Shown here: positions 11,129 to 21,476 of the stretch, one piece after another
Position numbering within the stretch: the stretch's first letter is position 1
How the letters are laid out: every line of letters begins with the position of its first letter
DNA from: Diogma glabrata
Lineage: Eukaryota; Arthropoda; Insecta; Diptera; Cylindrotomidae
Direction: 5' to 3'
DNA: 64,000 nucleotides
Assembly: GCA_963693315.1 (NCBI GenBank)
Contig: OY856188.1
Location: 148,675,096-148,739,095 of the forward strand
Position numbers and translations under genes: made by a program
Notes under the pieces: model-generated
What the model was told of the DNA's origin: nothing
The model's input: the letters and a program-made list of their open reading frames with translations, nothing else
Databases searched by the model: none

Positions 11129-11644
11129 TATAAATAAATGGTTAAAAATGAACAAATTAAAACTGAATGAAGGCATGATTACTTGAACTTAGGCGCAAGC
11201 GGATTTTTTTTAATTTTTTTAAGGTAAATTAAGTAAATTTAGTAAAAGAGACAGTTTTGATCTGTTTATCTTATAAGCACATAGGAAATAGAGATAGCAA
11301 ATTTTTGTAGAACGAACATATTTGAATAACATCTTGTCAAACAAGTGTAATTTTGTATGAATTTTGCTTTTTTCAAAGGGCAGTATCTTGGACCCCGGGG
11401 TTGATATACAACTCGTTCTGGTTTTATTCGCTTCAGTGAGTCATTCTTTATCAAATTAAAAAAAAATCTTGGCGCCTAAGTAGAAGTAATATCCTCCAAT
11501 AAATATCTATAACATGATAAACCCACATTTTGAATTAGTTATATATTCATACTGTACCAACTCTCAATTGGAGCGCCTTCAAGAAATACAAAAAGCGATG
11601 CGGTCAATATTAAGAGCTAATAGATATACGCCTATACAGTATAT

Positions 11645-12009
11645 CCCAGGTAAGCAGAGAGGATTGTTTTGACATTGAGCCAAGCTTGTTTTAAGGTCGA
11701 ACAATGTTGGGACAAGCTCTACAATAAACTTGGTTGAATGTTGTTTTAACCTTATATGATAACCACGTACCATTATTATTTTTAGACATTGGAACAATAT
11801 TTAAATACAATGCTGGCCCAATACTACCCAGGTAAGGACAAAGGATTGTTTTTACATTGAGCTAAGCTTGTTTTAAGGTTTAACAACGTTGAGACAAGCT
11901 TTAAAATAAAATTGGTTGAATGTTGTTTTAACCTTAAATGATAACCACGTACTATTATTATTTGTACACATTGGATCAATATTTAAATACAATGCTGGAC
12001 CAATTCTAA
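11645..12009. repeat. tandem duplication of 182 bp
   Basis: 11645-11826 and 11827-12009 both start with CCCAGGTAAG and contain 'aagcttgttttaaggt', 'ggttgaatgttgttttaacc' and 'atttaaatacaatgctgg'. The element's terminal motif is included in each unit. Confidence 0.85.
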
Positions 12010-12197
12010 AACAAATAAATCGAATTCATACCTTTTTAATTTTTTTTGCAATGTATAATTCATTATATGTGTTGTTATGGTTTTCCATATTATTCACTGT
12101 TTGTGTGCTTTTGTCACTTTTGAATTAAAATGCAATATACAAAAAACAAAAATAAAATAGAAAATTACCTATAAACCAAAAAACCCAAACCCTAGAC

Positions 12198-12620
12198 ACA
12201 GGTGTTTATAAAATTACCTGTGATGACTGCAGTAAATTTTATATAGGTCAAACAGGGCGGTCCTTCACAAAAGATTTATTGAACACACCAGTGAAATTAA
12301 TAAAAGTGATCCAAAATCCAGATATGCCCAAGATTTGAAAATAGAAAATATACCAATATCAACACAAATTTAACCATATTACATAAAAAAAGCAAAGTAC
12401 AACATCTAGATAGATAGGAAGAAATAGAAATATATAAACATAAAAACAATAACAACATTTTAAATGATAAAATCAACACTAAAACTAACAAAATATATGA
12501 CGTAATAATAAAAAATAGCAGTTTAAATGGTATATAAGACATTAGTTTAAGCAAAGATTGTAATAATAATTTAAGAACTGAGGATGACGTAAGTCGAAAT
12601 CGATATTCATTAAAATAAAT
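12198..12620 (+). pseudogene. Penelope-like element 3' fragment (GIY-YIG endonuclease)
   Basis: From 12198 the reading is TGVYKITCDDCSKFYIGQTG then RSF, which matches the GIY-YIG endonuclease motif and Cys pair of Penelope-like elements. After a frame change, IEH, SRYAQ and a Lys-rich tail follow, as in that family. The downstream segment ends with an AACTGAGGATGACG motif typical of Penelope 3' regions. The RT domain is missing, so this is a 5'-truncated copy. It lies inside the CCCAGGT element. Confidence 0.7.
12578..12599 (+). ncRNA. hammerhead-ribozyme-like core in the Penelope tail
   Basis: CTGAGGA is followed by T, the stem GAC-GTAA-GTC and then GAAA. This fits the conserved hammerhead core CUGANGA - helix II - GAAA. 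Hammerhead motifs are known in Penelope-like elements. Helices I and III were not convincingly closed by eye, so activity is unproven. Confidence 0.4.
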
Positions 12621-13639
12621 AAAAAATCAAATAAACATATTAAAAATAAACATATTAAAAAAGTATATTTTTAAATATTGCATTTTAATGTATAATTCAG
12701 TATAATCCTTGGTTATCTAACTTTGGTTACAGTCTGGGCCAGTTGTAAATGTCTAGACTGAACCAAGATTCAGTTTATTATGTTACGCATTATTTACCAG
12801 TCTAATGTAGTGTAAACATGTGCAAGTCATTTCAAGCTTTTCTCTAATTTTATAAATGTTACTCTTTCAACAACTTCTTTCCACACATTTAAAGGAGGTC
12901 TGGAAAAAAAATTGGTTTCGTAGATCTAGCCCAAGTCTTATTTGCCAGACATGGCCCAAGGACATCAGTCCAAACTTGGCACAAACTTGGGCCGTTTGAA
13001 AATATTAAGTCTGGCCAAAACCCCAAAAGCTGTTGCTTGGCGCAGGTCTGGCCCCTTAGCCTTTTATTCCCCGGGTATTGTAGTGGAATTTCCTCATATA
13101 TTGTAAATTTGTTGGTTACAATCCATCATTGCACAAATGCTGAAATTATATGACAATTACAATAAATTTGTTTCAACATTGAACCAAGTTTGGCCCAAAA
13201 CTAAATATAGTAGTAAAAAGATACAATTTACATTTATTTATTTTAACCATTGGCTTAGTATGACAAAATGTATCAGACTAAGGCTTGGCCATGCCTTGAT
13301 AATCATTTCTTAGTTTTCCAAGCTTGGGCCAGGCTTTGCCCATTCGATAAGCCTTGGTATTTCTAACCTGGGATGTTGGGGACACTTAATGAATAAATAT
13401 ACAAGAGCGATTGAAGATGATACGCCGGAGTATCTGGGGGAACAATTAGCGTACGTTTGAGATGTACATACAGACACAGACGGACATACACAAAATGCAC
13501 AAAATTTTAGAATACCACGAACTACTACAAGCGCAATTCAGGGTCTACTGCAATATTACAGGCTACCAAACGATGTAAAAAAACAATAATTTACTTTAAA
13601 ATTTTTTCTGTTCATGTATGTACATTGAATTTGCGTTTT

Positions 13640-13998
13640 TGTTTTTAATACTGTGTAGTAAGAATTACAATACGTGTCACAGCAACACATAAAAACTTTT
13701 CAAAACCTTGATTTCACAATGTTCTGAGGTGTTGATGGCCGCAGATCTTTTTTTTTTCTTTTTGTACTTTTTTTAAAGAATGGATTACTAAACAATAAAT
13801 CTAATCGAATATAACATACGCCAATATTTCATAATAGGATAGAGAAAATTAAAATAAAATAAGATAAAAAAGCAAATTTGTTTTATAAATTTGAAGAACA
13901 AAATTAAAATTGAGTTGCCAATAATCCAGTATGTGGCATACTCCTTATCATGTGACCCACTGCCTTACTCAATGATTAAAGCACAGATTAAACCGAAG
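13640..13998 (-). mobile_element. repeat X copy 1, first part (carries LINE 3' tail)
   Basis: On the minus strand this is sequence X followed by the 3' end of the Jockey/BS-like LINE (reverse complement of the cacaacaacacataa 3' UTR motif near 13680). The same X-plus-tail junction occurs at 23591-23990. X copy 1 is then cut by an RTE LINE at 13999 and resumes at 17873. Confidence 0.6.
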
Positions 13999-14343
13999 GG
14001 TAGCGAAATCCGAAATTCGACGTCCGCTGCCTGGGTAATGCTGACAAAATTAGGTTGGTGTATTGGAGACAAGCAGAGTAAAAACTGCTTAGTCAATGAC
14101 GCTACGGCGAATTGGAGCCTTACAACCAATGCGACTCAAGCGTCTGTTCTCCATGTCAGGGGCGGATTGGAGCGGGCGTCTGTCTTGAATCAAGCGGCTC
14201 GCTATATAAACGTATAAAAAGGTTGTTTCTGGTGACCTTAATATGCAGAACGGACCCATTCACGACAATTTGGGTTGGGCCTAAGGTTAACACCCTAACC
14301 CCGGAAAAAAAACTAATATGTTAAATTTGGTTATCAGAAAAAC

Positions 14344-15310
14344 GTGCGCAGCCTGAGCGCTCCTGATGCTCTTATAAGTCTGGAAACAGAGGCTGAGAGG
14401 TATAGGATGGATATTATTGCTCTACAAGAAATTAGACAGCCGATAATCGGAAAACAAGATTTGGATAGTCACTCTCTATACTGTAGTGGTCATCCTTCTC
14501 GAAGAGAATTTGGAACTGGCTTTCTTGTTGGTGCACGCATACAAGAAGCCGTGATGAAATTCATCCCGGTCAGTGAGAGGATCTGCTACCTACGTGTACG
14601 TGGTACATATAACAATATTTCTCTTATTGCCGTGCATGCACCTACTGAAGCTAAGACCGTCGACGAGAAGGATAATTTCTACATAGCACTGGAAGAGGTT
14701 ATGAAACAAACACCCACACGCGACTTCATTATGGTTCTTGGTGACTTTAATGGACAGGTTGGAAGAGATATCTCTTAGGGAAATGTGGTGGGTCTCAACA
14801 GACTGCATTTGAATTCGAATGATAATGGTGAGAGAATGACTGAGTTTGCATTATCAAATAATTTGAGAATTGCCAGTACGTTCTTTCCGCATCGATCGAT
14901 TCATAAGCAGACTTGGGTCTCACCGAATGGAAACACTCGAAATCAAATTGATCACGTTCTAGTAACAGCACGTTTCTTTTCGAGCGTTCTGGATGTGCGA
15001 TCCTTTAGAGGTGCATACATTGGAAGTGACCACTTCCTTTTATGTGCAACGATAAGGTTCCACTACCCAAATCCAGACATTCCAAAATTCAATCAACGGA
15101 AACGTTTTAACATCTCATCATTAAAGAGTGCTGAAACAGAAGAGAGATATCAAATCCATATTGCCGAAACATTGGATAAATCAGAAACCATTAATGGAGA
15201 CGTCGATAAGTCATGGTATTTGCTGAAAGATGCTGTTTTAAGCTCTGCTGAAGGAATACTTGGACGACCACAACCATTTCCAGAAGCCATGGATGGATCA
15301 AGCATGCCTT
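14344..15310 (+). pseudogene. RTE copy A apurinic-type endonuclease domain
   Basis: The frame has NVRSLSAP, MDIIALQEIRQ (catalytic Glu), APTEAKTVDEK, VLGDFNGQVGRD (catalytic DFN), NQIDHVL and SDHFLL, the standard endonuclease/exonuclease/phosphatase motifs in order. A TAG at 14776-14778 (after GRDIS) interrupts an otherwise continuous frame. A second break occurs near 15290, where the reading changes frame at KPWMDQACLDAIQ. No ATG is preserved at the start; similarity begins before the first apparent codon. Confidence 0.8.
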
Positions 15311-17518
15311 GACGCTATTCAATACAAAAGAGATTGCTATCTGAAGTGTCTACAAGGACGCAACACCAGGTCCACGAAGGAGAACTATAAATTGGCAAGG
15401 CAAGCCGTTACAAAGCTATGTAGACGAAGGAAGAGAGAATGGTGGAAGAGCTCACACTGTCTCTTCGTCGTCTCGAGATTGAAAGCTTCAATAAGGAAAA
15501 TCAATCGCGTAACTTTTTTCAACAGGTTAAAACCTTAAACAAGGGCCCTCAAACTAGATCGACTGCTATTCAAAACGAAGATGGGGAACTACAAGTAGAC
15601 CTTAAAAATATTTTAGATACTTGGGCCGCTTATTTTGAGAATCTTCTCAACTTAAGTGACCAGCAACAAGTCGGGCGACGAGCAAAGCTTATTCGTCGGT
15701 CAAAGGTACATGTAGACGAACTCACCAAAGAGGAATTCGAAGCGGCGCTGTCAAAATTAAAACGCAATAAAGCACCTGGTATCGACGATATAACATCCGA
15801 AATGATTGTACATGGTGGCGAAACTCTATCCTTAAGATTGTTTGAACTTGTTGAAATGATCTGGAGAACTGAAACCATGCCACAAGACTGGAACACAGAT
15901 ATGCTGATACCAATTCATAAAAAAGCCTACAATGTGCAAACTACAGAGGAATCGCTCTTCTTTGCACAGTATATAAGATCTTTTCTTACATTTTGTTATC
16001 CAAAATCAATCCTTTTGCTGAACAACTGTTTGGAGAATATCAGTGTGGTTTCCGGCGGGGCCGAAGTACTACCGATGCACTTTTCTCGATAAGGATGATT
16101 TTGGAAAAGAGTCGAGAGTTCAACATACCTGTGCAACAACTTTTCATTGATTTCAGGCAGGCCTAAGACTCTCTCGAAGGAGAGACTCTATGGTCTGCTC
16201 TGGTGTCAATGCGAATTCCTGGTAAACTGTGCAGAACTATCAATGCTGTGTACGAGTGGAGAACGAAATATCAAAGTTTTTTAAAGTCGACTTCGGTTTA
16301 AGACAAGGTGATGCTATCTCTCCTATAAGTTTTAATTTAGCCTTGGAATATGTGTGCCGTCAAAAGAAACTATCGACTAATAACAATATCTTGTCAATAA
16401 ACTCAGTACAGATGATTGCTTACGCTGATGATGTTGTCATCTTCGGCCGAAGTGAAGCTGTTATGAGTGAGACTTTCAAGTCGCTTGAGAGTGGTGCTAG
16501 GAAAATTGGTCTGCAAATTAACTACAATAAAACCAAACATGTAGCGGAATCCAGGGTAGCGAAATCCTAAATTCGACGTCCACGCCGTGCTGCCTGGGTA
16601 ATGCTGACAGAATTAGGTTGGTGTATTGGAGACAAGCAGAGTAAAAACTGCTTAGTCAATGACGCTACATCACGGCGAATTGGCGCCTTACAACCAATGC
16701 GACTCAAGCGTCTGTTCTCCATGTCAGGGGCGGCTTGGAGCGGGCGTCTGTCTTGAATCAAGCGGACTAATAACAATATCTTGTCAATAAACTCAGTACA
16801 GATGATTGCTTACGCTGATGATGTTGTCATCCTCGGCCGAAGTGAAGCTGTTATGAGTGAGACTTTCAAGTCGCTTGAGAGTGGTGCTAGAAAAATTGGT
16901 CTGCAAATTAACTACAATAAAACCAAACATATGAATGTTTAAGGAGAGGCTGAGAAGAAAGATTTGATGTGCGACGATGAACGAATTGAGGGAGTTGAAT
17001 CTTTTAAATATTTGGAATCAATGCTTGACTCAAACAACAGCATACTTACAGATATTAAAGCTCGAATCGCTGCAGGTAATCGAACTTTCTACTCAATTAA
17101 ACCTCTCCTTGGATCACCGTATGTATCAACTAACACCAAGCTCAAGTTATACAAGACATTGATTAGACCGGTTGTGATGCATGGGTCACAAACGTGGACC
17201 CTTACACAAAATGACGAATCGCATGTATCTGTATTTGAGCGCTACATTTTTGGTCCACTTAAGACAGACGATGGAGAGTATAGAACCCGGTATAACTTTG
17301 AGATCAGAGACCTTCTTGAGGGTCCTGATATAATAGGTTGTATCCGTTCTAACAGGATTGCTTGGTTTGGGCATGTTCTACGAGCCGATTCAATGTTTGG
17401 AATGATTAGAAGAATGTACGTTAGTACCCCAGGGAGTGGTAGACCGCGAGGAAGACCACGACTACAATGGGAGACTGACGTAATAAACGATTTTAAAAAA
17501 AATCGGCTGCCATGGTAA
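15260..17518 (+). pseudogene. RTE copy A linker, reverse transcriptase and C-terminus
   Basis: The reading moves through three frames: PWMDQACLDAIQYKRDCYLK (15290-15430), then KAPGIDDITSEMIVHGGE and DWNTDMLIPIHKK (15439-15930), then, after a shift, CGFRRGRSTTDALF and FIDFRQA (16040-16160). GLRQGDAISPISFNLALEY and the catalytic YADDVVIFGR (16290-16445) follow. After the duplicated block it resumes with GVESFKYL, LYKTLIRPVVMHGSQTWTL, NRIAWFGHVLR and the basic GRPRGRPRLQW end. This is the RTE order, with at least four inactivating changes. Confidence 0.8.
16375..16930 (+). repeat. 166-bp direct repeat flanking a 224-bp piece of RTE 5' UTR
   Basis: 16375-16540 and 16765-16930 are almost identical (gactaataacaat ... 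aaccaaacat). They cover the YADD region of the RT. Between them, 16541-16764 repeats the LINE's own 5' start (ggtagcgaaatcc, tgcctgggtaatgctgac, tcttgaatcaagcg). The simplest reading is a fusion of one 3'-truncated LINE with a second, internally deleted LINE. Confidence 0.85.
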
Positions 17519-17600
17519 TTATGTCGCTGTTGCGAATGACCGTGGTGAATATTCAAAGCTGATTAGCCTGGCAACGCTCCTACATGGAGCATGAACGCCG

Positions 17601-17602
<2 letters not shown>

Positions 17603-17641
<39 letters not shown>

Positions 17642-17872
17642 AAAAAAAAACAAAACAAACATATGAATGTTTCAAGAGAGGCTGAGAAGAAAGATTTGAT
17701 GTGCGGCGATGAATGAATTGAGGGAGTTGAATCTTTTAAATATTTGGGATCAATGCTTGACTCAAACAGCATATTTACAGATATAAAAGCTCGAATCGCT
17801 GCAGGTAATCGAACTTTCTACTCAATAAAACCTCTCCTTGGATCACCGTATGTATCAACTAACACCAAGCTG
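17603..17872 (+). mobile_element. poly(A) followed by a second truncated RTE copy
   Basis: About 48 bases of mostly A (17600-17650) are followed directly by aaacatatgaatgtttcaag and then GVESFKYLGSMLDSN-type coding to 17870, a copy of 16923-17145. It is truncated on both sides; repeat X resumes at 17873. It is closer to the parental reading than copy A in places (for example the intact 'tttcaagagagg', against 'tttaaggagagg' in copy A). Confidence 0.8.
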
Positions 17873-18115
17873 AGCAAGCTTTAATGTGCCATCATCAAGG
17901 AATATTCCATAATTAAGTTTGAGTGTGCTACCGTTTACTGAATAGAGTTCATCCGCCATAACCCCTAAGATATCGGGTAGTGATATCCAACTGCTATTGT
18001 TAGAGGTATGTGATATCTAACACCGATAGATCGAAAATTAAAATAAAAATACAAATCAACAAAAATTAAAAAAAAATTACAAATCAACAAAAACTGATTC
18101 GTCTGTCTATACCTT
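17873..18115 (-). mobile_element. repeat X copy 1, second part, with a short coding relic
   Basis: It is similar to 24003-24262. On the minus strand both copies encode ILGV(M/L)ADELYSVNGSTL followed by a diverging GIFLD(D/A)GTL segment. The shared amino-acid run over two diverged DNA copies suggests a relic of a coding exon. I do not recognise the protein. Confidence 0.5.
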
Positions 18116-18173
18116 AATTTAAATAAAAATTATGGTTTAAATAAAAACTAAGAAAGAAAATATTTTATTTTAC

Positions 18174-18344
18174 CTGTTTCGCTATTTCTTGTCTTACTAT
18201 CCAATTGGCATGTGCAAATGTTATAAATAACGCAAAAAAGTCTAAAACTCCATCTATATGATCATAACATGATTTAGCTAATAAAATGCATATATAGGGT
18301 GTATAACGATTTAGTGTTGCTAACAACGTTAATGCTTCCGGAAT
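18174..18344 (-). CDS. single exon, RNFT-like multi-pass membrane protein (partial)
   Basis: On the minus strand a clean 171-bp, phase-0 exon is bounded by an acceptor (TTTTTCAG/ATTCCGG) and a donor (GAAACAG/GTAAAA). Its 57 residues have no stop: IPEALTLLATLNRYTPYICI, then LLAKSCYDHIDGVLDFFALF and ITFAHANWIVRQEIAKQ. It looks hydrophobic with a charged end. The pattern ICILLAK..YDH..GVL.F..L..TF..AN...R resembles the transmembrane part of RING finger and transmembrane (RNFT1/2-type) proteins. That is from memory of the family, not a search. Neighbouring exons were not found; a repeat lies just downstream. It could also be a fragment. Confidence 0.5.
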
Positions 18345-18809
18345 CTGAAAAATAAATGTTTTATTTTAAAATGTGATAATAGTAGATTGTACATTAAAAT
18401 AGAGATTTGCATCTTTTTCCTGAAGTGTTTTTACAAATCACTGAGCAAGATAACATACTCTCTCTCGAGGTGTGTATGCTAGTTTTTGCTATGTTAATGT
18501 TAATAAATTAAATAATTAAGAAATTATTGGTCTAAGGCTTGGTAGTTTTTTGTTTTTTGTTTCTTGATTCTTGAACATTACAAAAACACTACAAGGACAG
18601 TATATATTACTATATAGACCAGATTTATGATACATTGGTTTAATATATCATAAACGAAAAACATACAGATTAAAAAAATATTTTTCCTATAAACATTATA
18701 ATTTAATCAATATTATAAATAAATACATTAAAAAATTAATTTATATATATTTTTTTTGCCTTTAAATTGAAATATTTATGATCATCAGAAAAAGAAAACA
18801 TTTTGGCAA

Positions 18810-19841
18810 TTATTTTATCGGGTGTAGTGTTATCCGGTAAAAAACAGTGGAATCCTTGAGTTCTTTGTTTTCTTCCAAGAACATTTCGTAGATGTCGGTG
18901 AGGGTCCATAACACCAACCGCTTTGATTTCTTATTTTTTGTCGATCCTTCGGTAATAGTAACAACATCTTTAAGGCCAGGCATTGTTCTACTGATTTCCT
19001 CTGATAAGAAGTATGTTTGAATTTGTTTTACTATATTTTGTGACAAACTGTGCACTTGTTTGCTTTGAGGCCAACTGTAAGGACCTACTGTTTCCAACAG
19101 ATCCATGGCGAATTCTACCAGTCGTCTTGATGCATTAAATTCATCCTGGATACGTTGATTTGACCAAAATTTACGTGGTAGAGTTGTCAACAAAAACACT
19201 TGTTTTGATTTACAGCTGGCATCTTTAAACTCTTTTTTAAGGTTCATAAGCCATGATGTATATTCAGATTCACATTCCTCGTTTGGTGATAACACTTTAA
19301 CTGAATCTACTTGAAATATTCTTTGACTTATTGCCGATGTGACACTTGCAATTTTTTTATAACTTCCTGTTGTAATATGATTTTGTTTGATAGGAGATTC
19401 GGCTAACCTTCCAAGAACATTGTTAATATCTTCTAAAATGTCATTAAGTAGTTGAGGAACTGGTGGAGATATAGTATCAGCCGAAACTGATGATGGATCT
19501 AAAGATGTTGGAGGTATTTGAATATTTTCGTTCGTTGGAACATTTTCAACATCCTGATTTATAGAAATAATTTCACTATCGATAGTTTCCGAACATGAAA
19601 GCTGCTGTATAGAAAATATTAGTTGCATATGAATTTTTATTCATTTTAATAAAATAATTAAATTTACCTTATTTTTATAGATATAAGTGCGACATGTTTC
19701 ACATATAAACTGGTCATCACGCAAAGTAAAATTTAGGCTCGCAGCTTTTTGAATAACAGCTAGTGTGACCAGTTTCTCATTTTTTGATGTCCGCTGATGA
19801 TTTTTGAGACCGTACAAGTTACAGCACAATTTGAAAGGCAT
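18810..19841 (-). CDS. two-exon Cys-rich protein with EISRxMPGxKD-like segment
   Basis: Exon 1 (19668-19841) encodes MPFKLCCNLYGLKNHQ ... FICETCRTYIYKNK, a CC...C..C pattern suggesting a zinc-binding N-terminus (ZAD/THAP-like spacing, not assigned). A 63-bp intron (19605-19667) has donor AAG/GTAAAT and acceptor TACAG/CAG and keeps the frame. Exon 2 (18810-19604) carries an acidic, Pro-rich linker, then SEEISRTMPGLKDVVTI and KSKRLVLWTLTDIYEMF. From memory, EISRxMPGxKD followed by KRLLL.DL.EA is common in uncharacterised, often multicopy, cnidarian and insect proteins that look transposon-derived. The end at HPIK may be a frameshift, because another frame continues as CFLPDNTTPDKIIAKMFSF. Confidence 0.55.
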
Positions 19842-20479
19842 TTCTATTATTATCTTTTCTAAACGTTATGTCTTCTAAATATTTTGAAATATAATTGATT
19901 ATAAGGCAATCCAATCAATATATATATACCCTTGAAATAGTTTTGACATAGGTAGAATCAGGTAAAATTAGGTAGGTACAATTTAATATATTTTGATTGG
20001 ATGCAAGTATAATTTGGTCAAAAACCGTTTGTGGGCGTCATTAGAAATTTTAAATGTTAAAATTATGAGCCTCTAATGAGATTTTAATTAGTAAAAAGGG
20101 GCTGAATAGACATTTTTTAAAATGAATAAACATTTTACACACCCTTTTAATAATTTAAATTCCTTTATTTTACCACTTAACTGAAATTAATTTTTAATAA
20201 GTTTTTAACCATTTAACCGCACAGAAAATGGTTCAAATTTATTGCAGGTGTTAAAATATGAAATGTTTAATTTATTAGATCCACATTTAGTACAGGATTA
20301 TTAACTTAATAAAAAAACACATGTGAATTTTTCATATACCAAACTTTAAAAAATCGTAAGAAAAAATCCATATTGAATTGCTGACTTTTTATTTCTCAAT
20401 TTCAGCTTTGAAGTAAACCAAGGTTTTACGCGCCGCCTAACGGAAAAGAGAAAAGTTATTAATTTTAAACTTACTTATT
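19842..20479. other. no gene seen upstream of the Cys-rich gene
   Basis: AT-rich sequence containing 'aggtagaatcaggtaaaattaggtaggtac' near 19950-19980. It would hold the promoter of the minus-strand gene starting at 19841, but I recognise no specific element. Confidence 0.5.
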
Positions 20480-20760
20480 TCAATTATTCAATTATTTTCC
20501 TTTTTACTTGCAAAAATATACGTAAGTCGGATGAAATTTGTGGCACCTATTCACAAAACATTGCCACCATTACCAAAAACTACGTGAAAAAGCCTCAAAA
20601 TTCAACCGCGCATAACTCCGATTCAGAGTACACAAAAAATAAAAGCAGAAATTACTTTTTTTCCTTTTGTCAATGCCAACAATATATCAAAATTTCAGAT
20701 TTTTTAAAAATCAAAAATTTAAAATCAACAAAAAAATGTACGTTTTCAAAATAATAGCCC
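20480..20760 (+). mobile_element. 5' end fragment of the Helitron-like element
   Basis: It is the reverse complement of about 10400-10686 (TCAATTATTCAATTATTTTCC, 'cacctattcacaaaacattg', 'ctacgtgaaaaagcctcaaaa', 'ttcaaccgcgcataactccg'). It starts at the same TC as the other copy and stops at 'aataatagccc'. This second copy helps to define the 5' terminus of the family. Confidence 0.7.
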
Positions 20761-21315
20761 ACATGCGAAAGAAGTGAAACATTATTTCATTTTATTTTAA
20801 ATAAAAAAAATGAATACTAATTGTATATAGTTATAAATTCATTTTATTTTATTTTCATTCGCATTTTAAATTCATTATAAACAGTATATTGCATATCTGT
20901 AAATAGTAAAATGGAAAATATTGCGCACGAGATGCGTAGCGGTGAGTGCAGTACTTTCTCGAGCATGGAAAATGGTTTGTTGCCCGAGTTTTGTATACTT
21001 TGCCTTTATATACTTTTTCTACTACTTTTTTATAATGCAAAAACGTATATACTTACTTTAAAAAATAAACTACTAAAAATAAATTAAATACAAACAATGT
21101 ACAAACTGTAGTAGGGATTGCATTATTCTGTGTCAAAATAAATTCAAATACTTAAGTCACATTACGATTTAAAAAAGGATTTCTGACACCAAAATATCCG
21201 GATTTTTTCTTTTAACAATACAGACCTCTTTTCTTCATAAATGATGTCAAAATATCATTTTTACCATAAATTGTAGTTCGTGAAAAGCATATTTTCCTAA
21301 AACTGTTAGGTAAAT

Positions 21316-21317
<2 letters not shown>
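20761..21317. other. no gene seen
   Basis: AT-rich sequence without a recognisable coding segment or repeat. It runs into the (AT)n tract at 21318. Confidence 0.55.
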
Positions 21318-21403
<86 letters not shown>

Positions 21404-21408
21404 ATATA

Positions 21409-21467
<59 letters not shown>

Positions 21468-21476
21468 TATATATAT
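21318..21476. repeat. (AT)n microsatellite
   Basis: Almost pure AT dinucleotide with a few interruptions. It directly touches the 5' truncation point of the LINE at 21477. Confidence 0.95.

Larger units (their letters stand above)
11645..13372. mobile_element. 1.7-kb element with CCCAGGT termini inserted in a LINE
   Basis: It starts CCCAGGTAAG (11645) and ends CTAACCTGGG (13372), a short inverted pair, exactly where the LINE reading is interrupted (a possible AT duplication, ...tatat / atgtt...). The first ~365 bp is a tandem duplication, the middle contains a Penelope fragment, and the right part has many short 'tggcccaag/cttgggcc' motifs in both orientations. No transposase seen, so probably non-autonomous or composite. 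Confidence 0.55.
11520..13590 (+). pseudogene. LINE RT C-terminal relic, split by an insertion
   Basis: 11551-11644 reads CTNSQLERLQEIQKAMRSIL then RANRYTPIQYI. 13373-13590 reads MLGTLNE..., GEQLAYV, NAQNFRIPR and GLLQYYRLPND, the usual continuation toward the C-terminus of CR1/Jockey-type RTs. The two halves join at QYI/MLG once 11645-13372 is removed. Stops are present (for example the TAA in MLGTLNE*). It is a remnant only. Confidence 0.7.
13999..17602 (+). mobile_element. RTE-type LINE copy A, rearranged
   Basis: It begins GGTAGCGAAATCCGAAATTC, the same start as the 5' ends at 16553 and (minus strand) 50826. A ~345-bp 5' UTR is followed by endonuclease, RT and the C-terminal GRPRGRPRLQWETDV segment, and it ends in poly(A) near 17603. 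Multiple stops and frameshifts and an internal duplication with insertion (16375-16930) make it inactive. It interrupts repeat X. Confidence 0.8.
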
